Notes: generated from the sequence alone by a model not told the origin. A stretch of 64,000 bases of DNA from Kribbella jejuensis (GCF_006715085.1 NZ_VFMM01000004.1:62001-126000), one strand, 5' to 3'. Counted from the stretch's first letter, positions 7,896-16,394 are shown. Program-made: numbers and translations.

Positions 7896-9197
7896 TCAGC
7901 GTCCGTAAGGAGTCCGGGTGAGGACGAACGTCGCGACGTTCAGGTGGCTGATCGTGTCGCCCTCGCGGATCACGTGGAGTTTTTCGCCGGCCAGGTAGCC
8001 GTCGCGGCCCACGTAGAGGTCGGGGGCGAGCGGGGTGAGGCGAGTGGTGAGGCCGCCGGAGAGTTGGAGGATGCCGCCGGAGACCGCGATGGTCATCGGC
8101 GTGTTGCCCCAGTACCAATGACCGAGCAGGTCGGTGCCCTGGGCAAGCTGTGGCTCCGGGACCCACTCCTGCGTGATCGGCGGCTCGTACTTGGCCAGGA
8201 TCCTGATCAGGTCCGGCGCGAGCGAGGCGACCCGGCCGTACGTCGCGTTGCCGAGCGTGACCGCGCCGATCCGGCGGACCCGGTCCACGAACAGGCCGGC
8301 GAGGAAGCCCGGCATCGAACCGGTGTGGCCGATCAGCAGCTGTGGGTCGTCCGCGATCAGCCGCAACCCGAGACCGTACGACGCGTTCAGCCCCTCGCGC
8401 GGATCGGACGCGACCGGGGTCGCCATCTCCTCGACCGTGTCCCGGCTGAGGATCTCGTGCACCGGATCGATCCAGAACGACGCGTACCGCGCGAGGTCCT
8501 CGATCGTGCTCCACAGCTGCCCGGCCGGTGCCATCGCGCCCGAGTCGTGCGCCGGCTCCGGGTCGAGCTGCCCGCTGAACGGGTGCACCGAGAAGCCCTG
8601 TGCGGCCGGTGGCTGCGGGAAGTACGTCGTACGCCGCATCTCCAGCGGGCCGAGGATCCGCTGCTGGACGAGCTCGAGCCAGGACGTACCGCGCAGCCGG
8701 GCGACGATCTCGCCGAGCAGGCCGTACCCCAGGTTGGAGTAGTGGTGCCGGCGATCCGCCGGACCGGCCGCGTGCGTGTCGCTCATCGCCGCGGTCAACT
8801 CGTCGAACGAGACGCCCGGGTTCCGCTCCCACCAGGGACCGTCGGGCTCGGCGTTCATCCCGCCGCTGTGCGCGAGCAGCTGCCGGATCGTCCGGTCACC
8901 GAACGCGATCCCGGGCAGATGCTTGCCGACGGCATCGTTCAGCGACAGCAGTCCGTCGTCGCGGCACTGCAGCACCAGGATCGCCGTCATCGTCTTGGTG
9001 ATCGACCCGATCCGGTACTGCACGTCCGCACCGGGCAACTCACCGTCCGCCGTGGCGAACCGCCCACGGGCGCCGGTCCACACCAACGCCCCGTCCCGCA
9101 CCACCCCGGCATTCACCGAAGGCAACCGCGACTCCCCCTGCGCCGCCGCCACCTCGGCGAACAGGGCGGCGGCGGTATCAGGACGAACGGAAGTCAC
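7896..9197 (-). CDS. Serine hydrolase, class C beta-lactamase / esterase family
   Basis: 433-residue penicillin-binding-protein-like serine hydrolase (PF00144). Nucleophile motif S-I-T-K (SxxK) sits near residue 85, Y-S-N (YxN) in H-H-Y-S-N-L-G-Y-G-L-L near 168, and H-T-G-S (HxG) in I-G-H-T-G-S-M-P-G-F near 305. No signal peptide or membrane segment is seen, which favours a cytoplasmic esterase or peptidase over a periplasmic beta-lactamase. A C-terminal region of about 100 residues resembles the lipocalin-like tail often fused to such enzymes. Its GTG start overlaps the gcvP stop by GTGA, so it is coupled to gcvP and may fall under the glycine riboswitch. Substrate unknown. Confidence 0.88.
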   Translation of the reverse strand: MTSVRPDTAAALFAEVAAAQGESRLPSVNAGVVRDGALVWTGARGRFATADGELPGADVQYRIGSITKTMTAILVLQCRDDGLLSLNDAVGKHLPGIAFGDRTIRQLLAHSGGMNAEPDGPWWERNPGVSFDELTAAMSDTHAAGPADRRHHYSNLGYGLLGEIVARLRGTSWLELVQQRILGPLEMRRTTYFPQPPAAQGFSVHPFSGQLDPEPAHDSGAMAPAGQLWSTIEDLARYASFWIDPVHEILSRDTVEEMATPVASDPREGLNASYGLGLRLIADDPQLLIGHTGSMPGFLAGLFVDRVRRIGAVTLGNATYGRVASLAPDLIRILAKYEPPITQEWVPEPQLAQGTDLLGHWYWGNTPMTIAVSGGILQLSGGLTTRLTPLAPDLYVGRDGYLAGEKLHVIREGDTISHLNVATFVLTRTPYGR

Positions 9198-12034
9198 TCA
9201 AAAGCCTCCGGGGATGGGCAGGAGCAGATGAGGTTGCGGTCGCCGTACGCGCCGTCGATGCGGCGGACCGGTGGCCAGTACTTCGAGGCGCGGTCGACCG
9301 AGCGCGGGAAGGCGGCCTCCTCGCGGGTGTAGGCGTGCTCCCACTTGTCGTTGATCACCGACTCGGCGGTGTGCGGTGCGTTCACCAGCGGGTTGTCGGT
9401 GGCCGGCCACTCGCCCGCGGCGACCCGGTCGGTCTCGTGCCGGATCGCGATCATCGCGTCGCAGAACCGGTCCAACTCACCCAGATCCTCGGACTCGGTC
9501 GGCTCGACCATCAACGTGCCCGCGACCGGGAACGACATCGTCGGCGCGTGGAACCCGTAGTCGATCAGCCGCTTCGCGACGTCGTCGACGGTGATGCCGG
9601 TCTCCTTCGTCATCGGCCGCAGGTCCAGGATGCACTCGTGCGCGACCAGGCCGTTCTCGCCGGTGTACAGCACCGGGAACGCGCCCTCGAGCCGCTTCGC
9701 CACATAGTTCGCGGTCAGTACCGCGGCCTTCGTCGCGTCGGTGAGCCCGGACGCGCCCATCATCCGGATGTACGCCCACGAGATCGCCAGCACACCGGCG
9801 GACCCGAACGGCGCCGCGCTGATCGGCCCGACCCCCGACTCCGGACCGGCCTGGTCGAGCAGCGGGTGGTTCGGCAGGTACGGCGCGAGGTGCTCCGCGA
9901 CCGCGACCGGGCCGACGCCCGGACCGCCACCGCCGTGCGGGATGCAGAACGTCTTGTGCAGGTTCAGGTGGCTGACGTCGCCGCCGAACTCGCCCGGCTT
10001 CGCCAGCCCGAGCAGAGCGTTCAGGTTCGCGCCGTCGACGTACACCTGGCCGCCGTGGTCGTGGACGACCTGGCAGACCTCGCGGACGCTCTCCTCGTAC
10101 ACACCGTGCGTCGACGGGTACGTGATCATGATCGCCGCGAGCCGGTCGGCGTGCTCGGACGCCTTCGCCCGCAGGTCGTCGAGGTCGATGGTGCCGTCGT
10201 CGTTGCCCTTGACAACGACCACCTTCATGCCGGCCATCACCGCGGAGGCGGCGTTGGTGCCGTGCGCGGACGCCGGGATCAGGCAGATGTTGCGGTCCAC
10301 GTCACCGCGCCCGTGGTGGTACCCACGGATCGCGAGCAGCCCGGCGAGCTCGCCCTGGGAGCCCGCGTTCGGCTGGATCGAGACCTTCGCGTAGCCGGTG
10401 ACCTCGGCCAGCCAGCGCTCCAGCTGACCGATCAGCTTGACGTACCCGGCGGCGTCCTCGATCGGCGCGAACGGGTGCAGGTCGGCGAACTCCGGCCAGG
10501 TGACCGGCTCCATCTCGGTGGTCGCGTTCAGCTTCATCGTGCAGGACCCGAGCGGGATCATGCCGCGGTCCAGCGCGTAGTCCATGTCGGACAGCTTGCG
10601 CAGGTACCGCAGCATCGCCGTCTCGGACCGGTGCGTGTTGAAGACCGGGTGCGTGAGGTACTCCGTGGTCCGCGGCACGCTGACGGCAGCGGCGCCGAGG
10701 ATGTCGTCGTACTGCACGCCGAAGGACTGGCAGACCCGGGTCAGCGTGGCGACGTCGGTCTTCTCGTCGCAGGAGATGCCGACGTGGTCCGCGTCGACGA
10801 GCCGCAGCCAGATCCCGTTCTGCCGGGCGGCGTCGACGACGTCGGCGGCGCGGCCGGGGACGCGGGCGAGCACGGTGTCGAAGAAATCGTCGTGCACGAC
10901 CTCGACGCCGCCGGCGCGCAGAGAGGCTGCGAGCTTTCCGGCGTAGTCGTGCACCCGCTCGGCGATCGCACGCAGGCCGTCCGGCCCGTGGTACACGGCG
11001 TACATCGAGGCGACGACCGCGAGCAGGACCTGCGCCGTACAGATGTTCGACGTCGCCTTCTCGCGGCGGATGTGCTGCTCACGCGTCTGCAGCGCGAGCC
11101 GGTACGCCGGGGCGCCGTCGGCGTCGACCGATACGCCGACGAGGCGTCCGGGCAACTGCCGCTCGAGCCCGTCGCGCACCGACATGAAGCCCGCGTGCGG
11201 GCCACCGTAGAACAGCGGTACGCCGAAGCGCTGCGAGGAACCGATGACGATGTCCGCACCGGCCTCGCCCGGTGCCTCGAGCACGGTCAGCGCGAGCAGG
11301 TCGGACGCGACGGCGACCAGCGTGTCGCGCTCGTGGGCCGCCTCGATCAGCGGCTTCAGGTCACGGACGGCGCCGTTGGAGCCCGGGTACTGCACGAGGA
11401 AGCCGAAGAAGTCACCCTCGGGCAGACCGTCGGTGGTGTCCGCGACGACGACCTCGATGCCGAGCGCCTGCGCGCGGGTCTGCACAACGGCGATCGTCTG
11501 CGCGAAGCAGTCGGCGTCGACGAGGAACCGCTCGGACTTACTCTTGCGGTTCGAGCGGTGGGCCAGCGTCATCGCCTCGGCGGCCGCGGTGGCCTCGTCG
11601 AGCAGCGACGCGTTCGCGGTCGGCAGACCGGTCAGGTCGGAGACCACGGTCTGGAAGTTGAGCAGGGCCTCGAGCCGGCCCTGGGAGATCTCCGGCTGGT
11701 ACGGCGTGTACGCGGTGTACCAGGCCGGGTTCTCGACCAGGCGGCGGACGATGACCGACGGCGTGAAGGTGCCGTAGTACCCCTGGCCGATCATCGAGGT
11801 CGCGACGTTGTTGCGGGCGGCGAGCTGGCGCAGCTCGGTCAGCGCGTCCACCTCGGAGGCCGGTTCGGGCAGCCGCATCGCCTCGGCGGAGCGGATCGAG
11901 GCCGGGACCGCGGCGTCCACGAGCGCGTCGACGTCGTCGTACCCGAGGAGCTGGACCATCCGGGCGATCTCGTCCGGGCGCGGACCGATGTGCCGGTCGG
12001 CGAAGGTCGCCGAAAGCTGGGGGGTGTCGTTCAC
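9194..12034 (-). CDS. gcvP: Glycine dehydrogenase (decarboxylating), P-protein
   Basis: Single-chain P-protein of the glycine cleavage system, 946 residues, the usual length for the fused alpha/beta form. It decarboxylates glycine with PLP and transfers the aminomethyl group to the lipoyl arm of GcvH (encoded at 15086). The PLP lysine is Lys694 in H-L-N-L-H-K-T-F-C-I-P-H-G-G-G-G-P-G. Other landmarks are the N-terminal D-R-H-I-G-P-R and P-L-G-S-C-T-M-K-L-N. I choose GTG 12034 since GGAG lies about 9 bases before it and the N-terminus then matches the family; the frame stays open upstream into the riboswitch. The T-protein (gcvT) is not in the window. Confidence 0.97.
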   Translation of the reverse strand: MNDTPQLSATFADRHIGPRPDEIARMVQLLGYDDVDALVDAAVPASIRSAEAMRLPEPASEVDALTELRQLAARNNVATSMIGQGYYGTFTPSVIVRRLVENPAWYTAYTPYQPEISQGRLEALLNFQTVVSDLTGLPTANASLLDEATAAAEAMTLAHRSNRKSKSERFLVDADCFAQTIAVVQTRAQALGIEVVVADTTDGLPEGDFFGFLVQYPGSNGAVRDLKPLIEAAHERDTLVAVASDLLALTVLEAPGEAGADIVIGSSQRFGVPLFYGGPHAGFMSVRDGLERQLPGRLVGVSVDADGAPAYRLALQTREQHIRREKATSNICTAQVLLAVVASMYAVYHGPDGLRAIAERVHDYAGKLAASLRAGGVEVVHDDFFDTVLARVPGRAADVVDAARQNGIWLRLVDADHVGISCDEKTDVATLTRVCQSFGVQYDDILGAAAVSVPRTTEYLTHPVFNTHRSETAMLRYLRKLSDMDYALDRGMIPLGSCTMKLNATTEMEPVTWPEFADLHPFAPIEDAAGYVKLIGQLERWLAEVTGYAKVSIQPNAGSQGELAGLLAIRGYHHGRGDVDRNICLIPASAHGTNAASAVMAGMKVVVVKGNDDGTIDLDDLRAKASEHADRLAAIMITYPSTHGVYEESVREVCQVVHDHGGQVYVDGANLNALLGLAKPGEFGGDVSHLNLHKTFCIPHGGGGPGVGPVAVAEHLAPYLPNHPLLDQAGPESGVGPISAAPFGSAGVLAISWAYIRMMGASGLTDATKAAVLTANYVAKRLEGAFPVLYTGENGLVAHECILDLRPMTKETGITVDDVAKRLIDYGFHAPTMSFPVAGTLMVEPTESEDLGELDRFCDAMIAIRHETDRVAAGEWPATDNPLVNAPHTAESVINDKWEHAYTREEAAFPRSVDRASKYWPPVRRIDGAYGDRNLICSCPSPEAFE

Positions 12035-12094
12035 TAGAGGCTCCGATGCTGACTGTCGCTGCCGGTGGCCTCCCCCTCTGTCACGCACTGCTGC

Positions 12095-12192
12095 GCTTCA
12101 GAGTCGCCTGTCACACTCGGTCCATGGGCCTGAGAGGTTCCGGGGAGGAATTGCCCCTTCGGCGCCCGATGACACGGGACTCTCCCGAGTGC
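12095..12192 (-). ncRNA. Glycine riboswitch (single aptamer)
   Basis: On the minus strand the leader before gcvP carries the aptamer hallmarks in order: C-G-G-G-A-G-A-G at about 12189-12182, then G-C-C-G-A-A-G-G-G-G-C-A-A, C-C-T-C-T-C-A-G-G-C, and A-C-A-G-G-C-G-A-C-T-C-T-G pairing back to the GGAGAGTC start. Only one aptamer is evident; the next 60 bases to the GTG have no second full core and may be a degenerate partner or the expression platform. Location directly before a glycine cleavage gene fits a glycine-activated ON switch. Confidence 0.85.
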
Positions 12193-12303
12193 TGTGAACG
12201 GCAGTGTCGAGGCTACCAGCAATCGGCGAACGCGTCGGTCCGCCCCTCCGGCAGCACAACGCCCACTCACCGGCGGTGAGTGGGCGTCGGAAGGCTGACG
12301 GGG

Positions 12304-12933
12304 TCAGCCGGTCATCCGGGCGCGGCGGCGGGCGGCGAGTTCGTCGCCCGCGTGGCCGTCGGAGCTCTCGTCGTCGTGACCGTCGGCCCGCTCGGTCGGC
12401 AGCTCCGACAGCGAGCCCTCGACCTCGCGCCAGACGCCGCCGAGCGCGATCCCGAACACGCCCTGGCCGCCGGCCAGCAGGTCGATGACCTCGTCCGGCG
12501 AAGTGCACATGTACACCGACGCGCCGTCGCTCATCAGCGTGATCTGGGTCAGGTCGTCGAAGCCGCGCTTGCTCAGGTGCGCGATCGCGGTCCGGATCTG
12601 CTGCAGCGAGATCCCGGCGTCGAGCAGCCGCTTGATCACCTTCAGCAACAAGACGTCACGGAAACCGTAGAGCCGTTGCGTGCCCGATCCGGTCGCCGGG
12701 CGCACCGACGGTGAGACCAGGCCGGTGCGGGCCCAGTAGTCGAGCTGCCGGTAGGTGATCCCGGCGGCCGCGCAGGCCGTCGGACCCCGGAATCCGACGT
12801 CCTCCGGCATCGGCCGCAGGTCGTCGTCGAACAACAGACCCTGGACGCCGGCAGTCGCCGCGGCTTCTGCCACAGCCTCGGCGTGCGCGTCGGAAGCCGA
12901 CTGCGTCAGATCCGTGTCCCCGGTGCGTGTCAC
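12304..12933 (-). CDS. MerR-family regulator (Rv1830-like)
   Basis: 209-residue regulator with a MerR winged helix starting near residue 48: Y-R-Q-L-D-Y-W-A-R-T-G-L-V, then the wing and G-I-S-L-Q-Q-I-R-T-A helix. The long N-terminal arm and acidic C-terminal tail lack the metal-binding cysteines of metal-sensing MerR proteins. In Mycobacterium the equivalent position between BFN protein and gcvP is Rv1830, and the domain layout agrees. GTG start at 12933 has GGAGG 7 bases upstream. It likely controls growth-related or cell-division genes; direct control of gcvP is only a guess from adjacency. Confidence 0.85.
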   Translation of the reverse strand: MTRTGDTDLTQSASDAHAEAVAEAAATAGVQGLLFDDDLRPMPEDVGFRGPTACAAAGITYRQLDYWARTGLVSPSVRPATGSGTQRLYGFRDVLLLKVIKRLLDAGISLQQIRTAIAHLSKRGFDDLTQITLMSDGASVYMCTSPDEVIDLLAGGQGVFGIALGGVWREVEGSLSELPTERADGHDDESSDGHAGDELAARRRARMTG

Positions 12934-13108
12934 GCCTGAGCCTCCCTGGATACCGACTGGTACGAGTCATGTCCGTGGAGTGACAGCACCCCACGACTTC
13001 TTCACGGTAAGCCGCCACCCGAGGCGGGTCAACGACAACCGCCCCGAGCCGGGAGCGTGTCGCGACCGCCGTACGAATCGTTACCTAGCCGCTCTTGTAC
13101 GGCTTCCC

Positions 13109-13144
13109 GTATCGAGCGCCGTATCCAGCGCGGTATCCAGGGCT
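13109..13144. repeat. Three 12-bp tandem repeats
   Basis: GTATCGAGCGCC, GTATCCAGCGCG and GTATCCAGGGCT lie head to tail in the 218-bp gap between the MerR gene (12933) and the BFN gene stop (13152). The rest of this gap shows no gene. Chance duplication or a small regulator array are both possible. Confidence 0.5.
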
Positions 13145-13151
13145 GTCGCGG

Positions 13152-13646
13152 TCAGCTCTTGTCGAAGTCCTCCGGAGTCACCTGGTCCAGGAACTCGCGG
13201 AACCGCTCGACCTCCTCTTCCTCCTGCACCTCGTCGGTGCCCGGGTCCTCACTCTCCGGGATCGGCACGCCGGCCTCGGCGAGGATCTCCTCGGCGCAGA
13301 ACACCGGCGTGCCGGTTCGCAACGCGAGCGCGATCGAGTCCGACGGCCGGGCCGAGATCTCGGTCTGGTCGTCGAAGACCAGGATCGCCTCGAAGACGCC
13401 GTCGGTCAGGTTCACGATCCGGACCTCGCTGAGCGTGTGCCCGAGCACCCGGATGGTTTCCGCGAACAGGTCGTGGGTCAGTGGCCGGGGCGGCTCCATG
13501 CCCTGCTGGGCGAAAGCGATCGCACTCGCCTCGGCCGCACCGATCCAGATCGGCAGGTACCGCTCACCGCCGACTTCCCGGAGCAGCACGATCGGCTGAC
13601 TCGATGGCATCTCCACCCGGACTCCGACCACGTCGACTTCGCGCAC
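13152..13646 (-). CDS. Bifunctional nuclease family protein (DUF151, Rv1829-like)
   Basis: 164-residue DUF151/BFN protein. The conserved core is visible: P-I-W-I-G-x-x-E-A-x-A-I-A-F-A near residues 32-46, R-P-L-T-H-D-L near 54, and S-A-R-P-S-D-S-I-A-L-A-L-R near 99, which is the family signature. The C-terminal tail is strongly acidic (run of Glu around 140). Plant BFN proteins show RNase and DNase activity, but bacterial function is poorly known. GTG start at 13646. It lies between two MerR genes exactly as Rv1829 lies between Rv1828 and Rv1830, so the assignment rests on both sequence and synteny. Confidence 0.9.
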   Translation of the reverse strand: MREVDVVGVRVEMPSSQPIVLLREVGGERYLPIWIGAAEASAIAFAQQGMEPPRPLTHDLFAETIRVLGHTLSEVRIVNLTDGVFEAILVFDDQTEISARPSDSIALALRTGTPVFCAEEILAEAGVPIPESEDPGTDEVQEEEEVERFREFLDQVTPEDFDKS

Positions 13647-13741
13647 GGCTCCAGCCTACTCCGAGCCGAAGCTCCGGGTAGGCCCGTGGGGTTCGGCCTG
13701 TGGACAGACGACGGACGGACTACGAACGGACTACGGACAGA

Positions 13742-14440
13742 CTACGGACGCGGCAGCCGCGAGCGGACCAGTGCGGTGTGCAGCCGGACGGTGAGCGCCG
13801 CCAGTTCGGCGGTCTGCTCGGTCCGGCGCGGCCCGGTGACCTGCTCGATCAGGCCGACCTCGCGATCCGCCGCGGTCCGGAACGCCCGCAGGTGCCGCGG
13901 CTCCAGCCCGTACGCCGCGAGCTCGGCCGCGACCTTCGCGATAACGATCGCGTCGCCGCCGTAATGGTTGCCGGTGGCCACCACCAGGCCGTGGCTCTCC
14001 AGCTCGGCGAGCAGCCCGTCCGGTACGCCGGCCGCGGTCCGCAGCTCGTCCCGGGTCAGCCGCAGTTCGGTGCCGGTGGCACCGAAGTCCTCGGCGACCG
14101 GCTGGCCGGGGGTCTGCGGCAACGAACTCGGCGCGACCGGCGGGCCCGCGGCGGCCGGCTGCAACCCGCGGTCGATGGCGCTCAGGTGTTCCTTGATCAC
14201 CTTCAGCGGCAGGTACTGGTCGCGCTGGGCGGTCAGCACGTACCGCAGCCGCTCGACATCGGCGGCGCTGAACTTGCGGTAGCCGGAGGCCGTCCGGGCC
14301 GGTGTCACCAGGCCCTCGGCCTCCAGGAACCGGATCTTGGAGATCGTGACGTCGGCGAATTCTGCCTGCAGGAGCTGCAGCACCTCTCCGATGCCGCGGG
14401 TGCCCGCAGGTCCTTCGGCGTTCGGATCAGGCCTGGCCAC
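13742..14440 (-). CDS. MerR-family regulator (Rv1828-like)
   Basis: 232-residue MerR-type regulator. The HTH runs from G-E-V-L-Q-L-L near residue 18 through S-K-I-R-F-L-E-A-E-G-L-V-T-P and Y-R-K-F-S near 55, followed by a dimerisation helix. A C-terminal domain of about 100 residues with alternating aliphatic and charged residues is likely an effector or dimer domain without metal-ligand cysteines. Its GTG start lies 14 bases inside the FHA gene, so translation is coupled to garA. Same position as Rv1828 in mycobacteria. Paralogous to, but clearly distinct from, the second MerR at 12304. Confidence 0.87.
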   Translation of the reverse strand: MARPDPNAEGPAGTRGIGEVLQLLQAEFADVTISKIRFLEAEGLVTPARTASGYRKFSAADVERLRYVLTAQRDQYLPLKVIKEHLSAIDRGLQPAAAGPPVAPSSLPQTPGQPVAEDFGATGTELRLTRDELRTAAGVPDGLLAELESHGLVVATGNHYGGDAIVIAKVAAELAAYGLEPRHLRAFRTAADREVGLIEQVTGPRRTEQTAELAALTVRLHTALVRSRLPRP

Positions 14441-14963
14441 TGGCGTAGTACACCAGCCGGTACTTGCCGATCTGGACCTCGTCGCCGTTGTTCAGCAGGA
14501 CCTCGTCGATCCGGTCGCGGTTCACGTACGTGCCGTTCAGGCTGCCGACGTCGCGGACCTTCACGCCCTGCGCGTCCCGGCGGAACTCGGCGTGCCGGCG
14601 GGAGACCGTGACGTCGTCCAGGAAGATGTCGCTGTCCGGGTGCCGGCCGGCGGTGACCACGTCGACGTCGAGCAGGAACCGGCTGCCCGCGTTCGGTCCA
14701 CGCTGGACGATCAGCAGGGCGGTCCCGGCCGGCAGCGCACCGACGGCGGCCTGGTCGTCGGCGGTCAGCGGCTCGCCGGTCTGCTCCGGTTCCGGCTCGA
14801 CGCCGATCGGGGCCAGCATCGCGGTGTCGGTGACACCGGGCTGCTGCTGCGGCTGCGCCGGAGCTGCCGCCGGGCGGTCCGCGCCAGGCAGCATGGCTCC
14901 GCACTGCGAGCAGAACCTGCTGCCCTCGGAGTTCTCGTGCCCGCACTGGTTGCAGAACGGCAT
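14427..14963 (-). CDS. garA: FHA-domain protein, GarA/OdhI-like, with zinc ribbon
   Basis: 178-residue phosphothreonine-binding protein. Residues 4-27 form a zinc ribbon (C-N-Q-C-G-H ... C-S-Q-C-G). The FHA domain follows at roughly 80-172 with G-R-H-P-D-S-D-I, S-R-R-H-A-E-F and the S-L-N-G-T-Y-V-N-R motif that reads pThr. GarA and OdhI inhibit 2-oxoglutarate dehydrogenase and regulate glutamate metabolism when unphosphorylated. Mycobacterial GarA has an ETTS phospho-site; here the linker has T-D-T instead and I see no exact ETTS, and GarA itself lacks this N-terminal ribbon. Synteny (GcvH upstream, MerR downstream as in Rv1826-Rv1828) supports the name, while regulation by PknB/PknG-type kinases is inferred. 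Confidence 0.82.
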   Translation of the reverse strand: MPFCNQCGHENSEGSRFCSQCGAMLPGADRPAAAPAQPQQQPGVTDTAMLAPIGVEPEPEQTGEPLTADDQAAVGALPAGTALLIVQRGPNAGSRFLLDVDVVTAGRHPDSDIFLDDVTVSRRHAEFRRDAQGVKVRDVGSLNGTYVNRDRIDEVLLNNGDEVQIGKYRLVYYASGQA

Positions 14964-15034
14964 GCTGTGATCCTCCCGATCGCCGGTGGTCCGGCGACGT
15001 TTTCGATAGACCCCGTATTGACAGTGTGGCCATA

Positions 15035-15064
15035 GGCCTCAACCCTCGACCAGCGGTTGAGGCC
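15035..15064 (-). terminator. Strong hairpin between gcvH and garA
   Basis: A perfect 10-bp inverted repeat, GGCCTCAACC and GGTTGAGGCC, with a 10-base loop lies 22 bp after the gcvH stop. There is no T tract after it, as is common in high-GC actinobacteria. It probably terminates or attenuates transcription from gcvH, implying a separate promoter for garA in the remaining 70 bp. Confidence 0.6.
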
Positions 15065-15085
15065 CGTAACGGTACCAGCCTGTGG

Positions 15086-15469
15086 TCAGGCCTGGTCGAG
15101 CTGGCCTTGGTACGCGTCGGCGTCCATCAGCGCGGCCACCTCGGCGGTGTCCTCGACGTCGATGTCGAGCAGCCAGCCCTCGCCGTACGGATCGGTGTTG
15201 ATCAGCTCCGGCTGGTCGGCGAGCGCCTCGTTGACCGCGGTCACGGTGCCGTTCACCGGGGCGTACAGGTCGCTCACGCTCTTGGTCGACTCCAGCTCCC
15301 CACAGGCGTCGCCGGCCCGCACCGTGCTGCCGACCTCGGGCAGCTGTACGTACACGATGTCGCCGAGCTGGTCCTGGGCGTAGTCGGTGATACCGACTCG
15401 CGCGGGGCCTTCCTCGCCGGCCTTCACCCACTCGTGCTCGGGCGTGTACTTCAGGTCTTCGGGGTACAC
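15086..15469 (-). CDS. gcvH: Glycine cleavage system H protein
   Basis: 127-residue lipoyl carrier that shuttles the aminomethyl group between the P, T and L proteins. Lipoylation site is Lys63 in E-S-T-K-S-V-S-D-L-Y-A-P; the N-terminal Y-T-P-E-H-E-W and G-I-T-D-Y-A-Q-D-Q-L-G-D-I are classic H-protein signatures. GTG start at 15469 with a purine-rich GAGGGACGAAGG site just upstream. It lies 3 kb from gcvP on the same strand, separated by the FHA, MerR and BFN genes, the arrangement seen in Mycobacterium. The strong hairpin downstream suggests the gene ends its transcription unit. Confidence 0.97.
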   Translation of the reverse strand: MYPEDLKYTPEHEWVKAGEEGPARVGITDYAQDQLGDIVYVQLPEVGSTVRAGDACGELESTKSVSDLYAPVNGTVTAVNEALADQPELINTDPYGEGWLLDIDVEDTAEVAALMDADAYQGQLDQA

Positions 15470-15500
15470 CTTCGTCCCTCTTTCTGATTAATGGCGCTGC

Positions 15501-16391
15501 CTACTTGGTGGGGCTGGGCGCCGGGCGAGCGTAACGATGCTCGTCGGGCGCGTGCAAGGCGGTGATCGAGACGCTGTCCAACTCGTTGACCTCGGCCGTT
15601 CCGCCGACCTGCGGACCGGTCACCTCACTCACCAGACCACCGGGGAAGTTGGCCGCCTCGGCCAGGTTGTGGGACTCCCCGATCGCCTCGATGACGTACG
15701 GCGAGGTCACCTTCTGGCCGTCGATCTTGATCCCCGGCGGGTCGTCCACGAAGTCCGTACTGGCCACGACGCGGACCGAGCCGTTGATCTGGATCGCCTC
15801 GGCACCGGCGTCACGCAGTTCCTCGATCGCGTCCAGCAGATTGCTCGAGGTCATCTTGCCCTGCGGGTCGTTCAGCGTGATCCGGACCCCCTGGCCGACC
15901 GCCGGCAGCGTCCCGGCGAGGATCCCCAGGGTGCGGATCTGGGCCTCGGCCTGGTCGCGGGCGGTCTGGGCCTTGTCGGCGCTGGAGGACAGCGAGTTCT
16001 TCCGTTCCTCCAGGTCGGCGATCTCGCTCTCCAGCCGGCGGGTGTTCTGGCCGAGTCCGTCGAGGATCGCGATCAGGTCCTCGCGGCGGGCGTTCTGGTA
16101 GCCGTCGTCGGCGCGGTTCACCCGGACCTGGACGACCGCGACACAGCCGACCAGCGCCAGCACGATCGCGACGATCGCCTGACCGCGGGACGGTTTGAAC
16201 CCGGTCCGCAACCGGCGCAACGCCAGGTTGGGCGTCCGCGGCTTCTTCGGCGCCGGCATCGGCGTCGGTACGTCCGGCGCCTTCTGCTCGGGCCGCTGTC
16301 CGGGCTGCTGTCCGGGCTGCTGTTCGGGCTGCTGTTCGGGCTGCTGTTCGGGCTGCTGTTCGGGCTGCTGGGAGGGGGTTTCGTCGGTCAT
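15501..16391 (-). CDS. DUF881 membrane protein (Rv1825-like)
   Basis: 296-residue DUF881 protein. It has a Gln/Pro-rich repeated N-terminus (residues 7-37), a basic segment, one transmembrane helix near 70-90 (A-I-V-A-I-V-L-A-L-V-G), a coiled coil at about 110-150, then the extracytoplasmic DUF881 domain with V-G-Q-G-V-R-I-T-L-N-D-P. Topology is cytoplasmic N-terminus with an outside C-terminal domain. Function unknown; the family pairs with a small basic protein and a second DUF881 gene, probably as an envelope complex. ATG start; it begins 3 bp downstream of the small basic protein stop. Confidence 0.9.
   Translation of the reverse strand: MTDETPSQQPEQQPEQQPEQQPEQQPGQQPGQRPEQKAPDVPTPMPAPKKPRTPNLALRRLRTGFKPSRGQAIVAIVLALVGCVAVVQVRVNRADDGYQNARREDLIAILDGLGQNTRRLESEIADLEERKNSLSSSADKAQTARDQAEAQIRTLGILAGTLPAVGQGVRITLNDPQGKMTSSNLLDAIEELRDAGAEAIQINGSVRVVASTDFVDDPPGIKIDGQKVTSPYVIEAIGESHNLAEAANFPGGLVSEVTGPQVGGTAEVNELDSVSITALHAPDEHRYARPAPSPTK
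16284..16371. repeat. In-frame 12-bp tandem repeat (QPEQ/QPGQ)
   Basis: About seven copies of a 12-bp unit, GGGCTGCTGTTC on the plus strand, encode Q-P-E-Q four times, Q-P-G-Q twice and R-P-E-Q once in the DUF881 protein at 15501. The four central copies are nearly identical. Copy changes would keep the frame and alter only cytoplasmic tail length. Confidence 0.85.
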
Positions 16392-16394
16392 GGC

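Noticed and set aside
7495..8832. Long version (445 codons) of the toxin gene
   Set aside because: The first 320 codons are a frame-shifted shadow of the serine hydrolase; the toxin family starts at 7860.
9335..12037. 900-codon plus-strand open frame
   Set aside because: Exact antisense shadow of gcvP, rich in Arg/Val/Asp/Gly with no domain.
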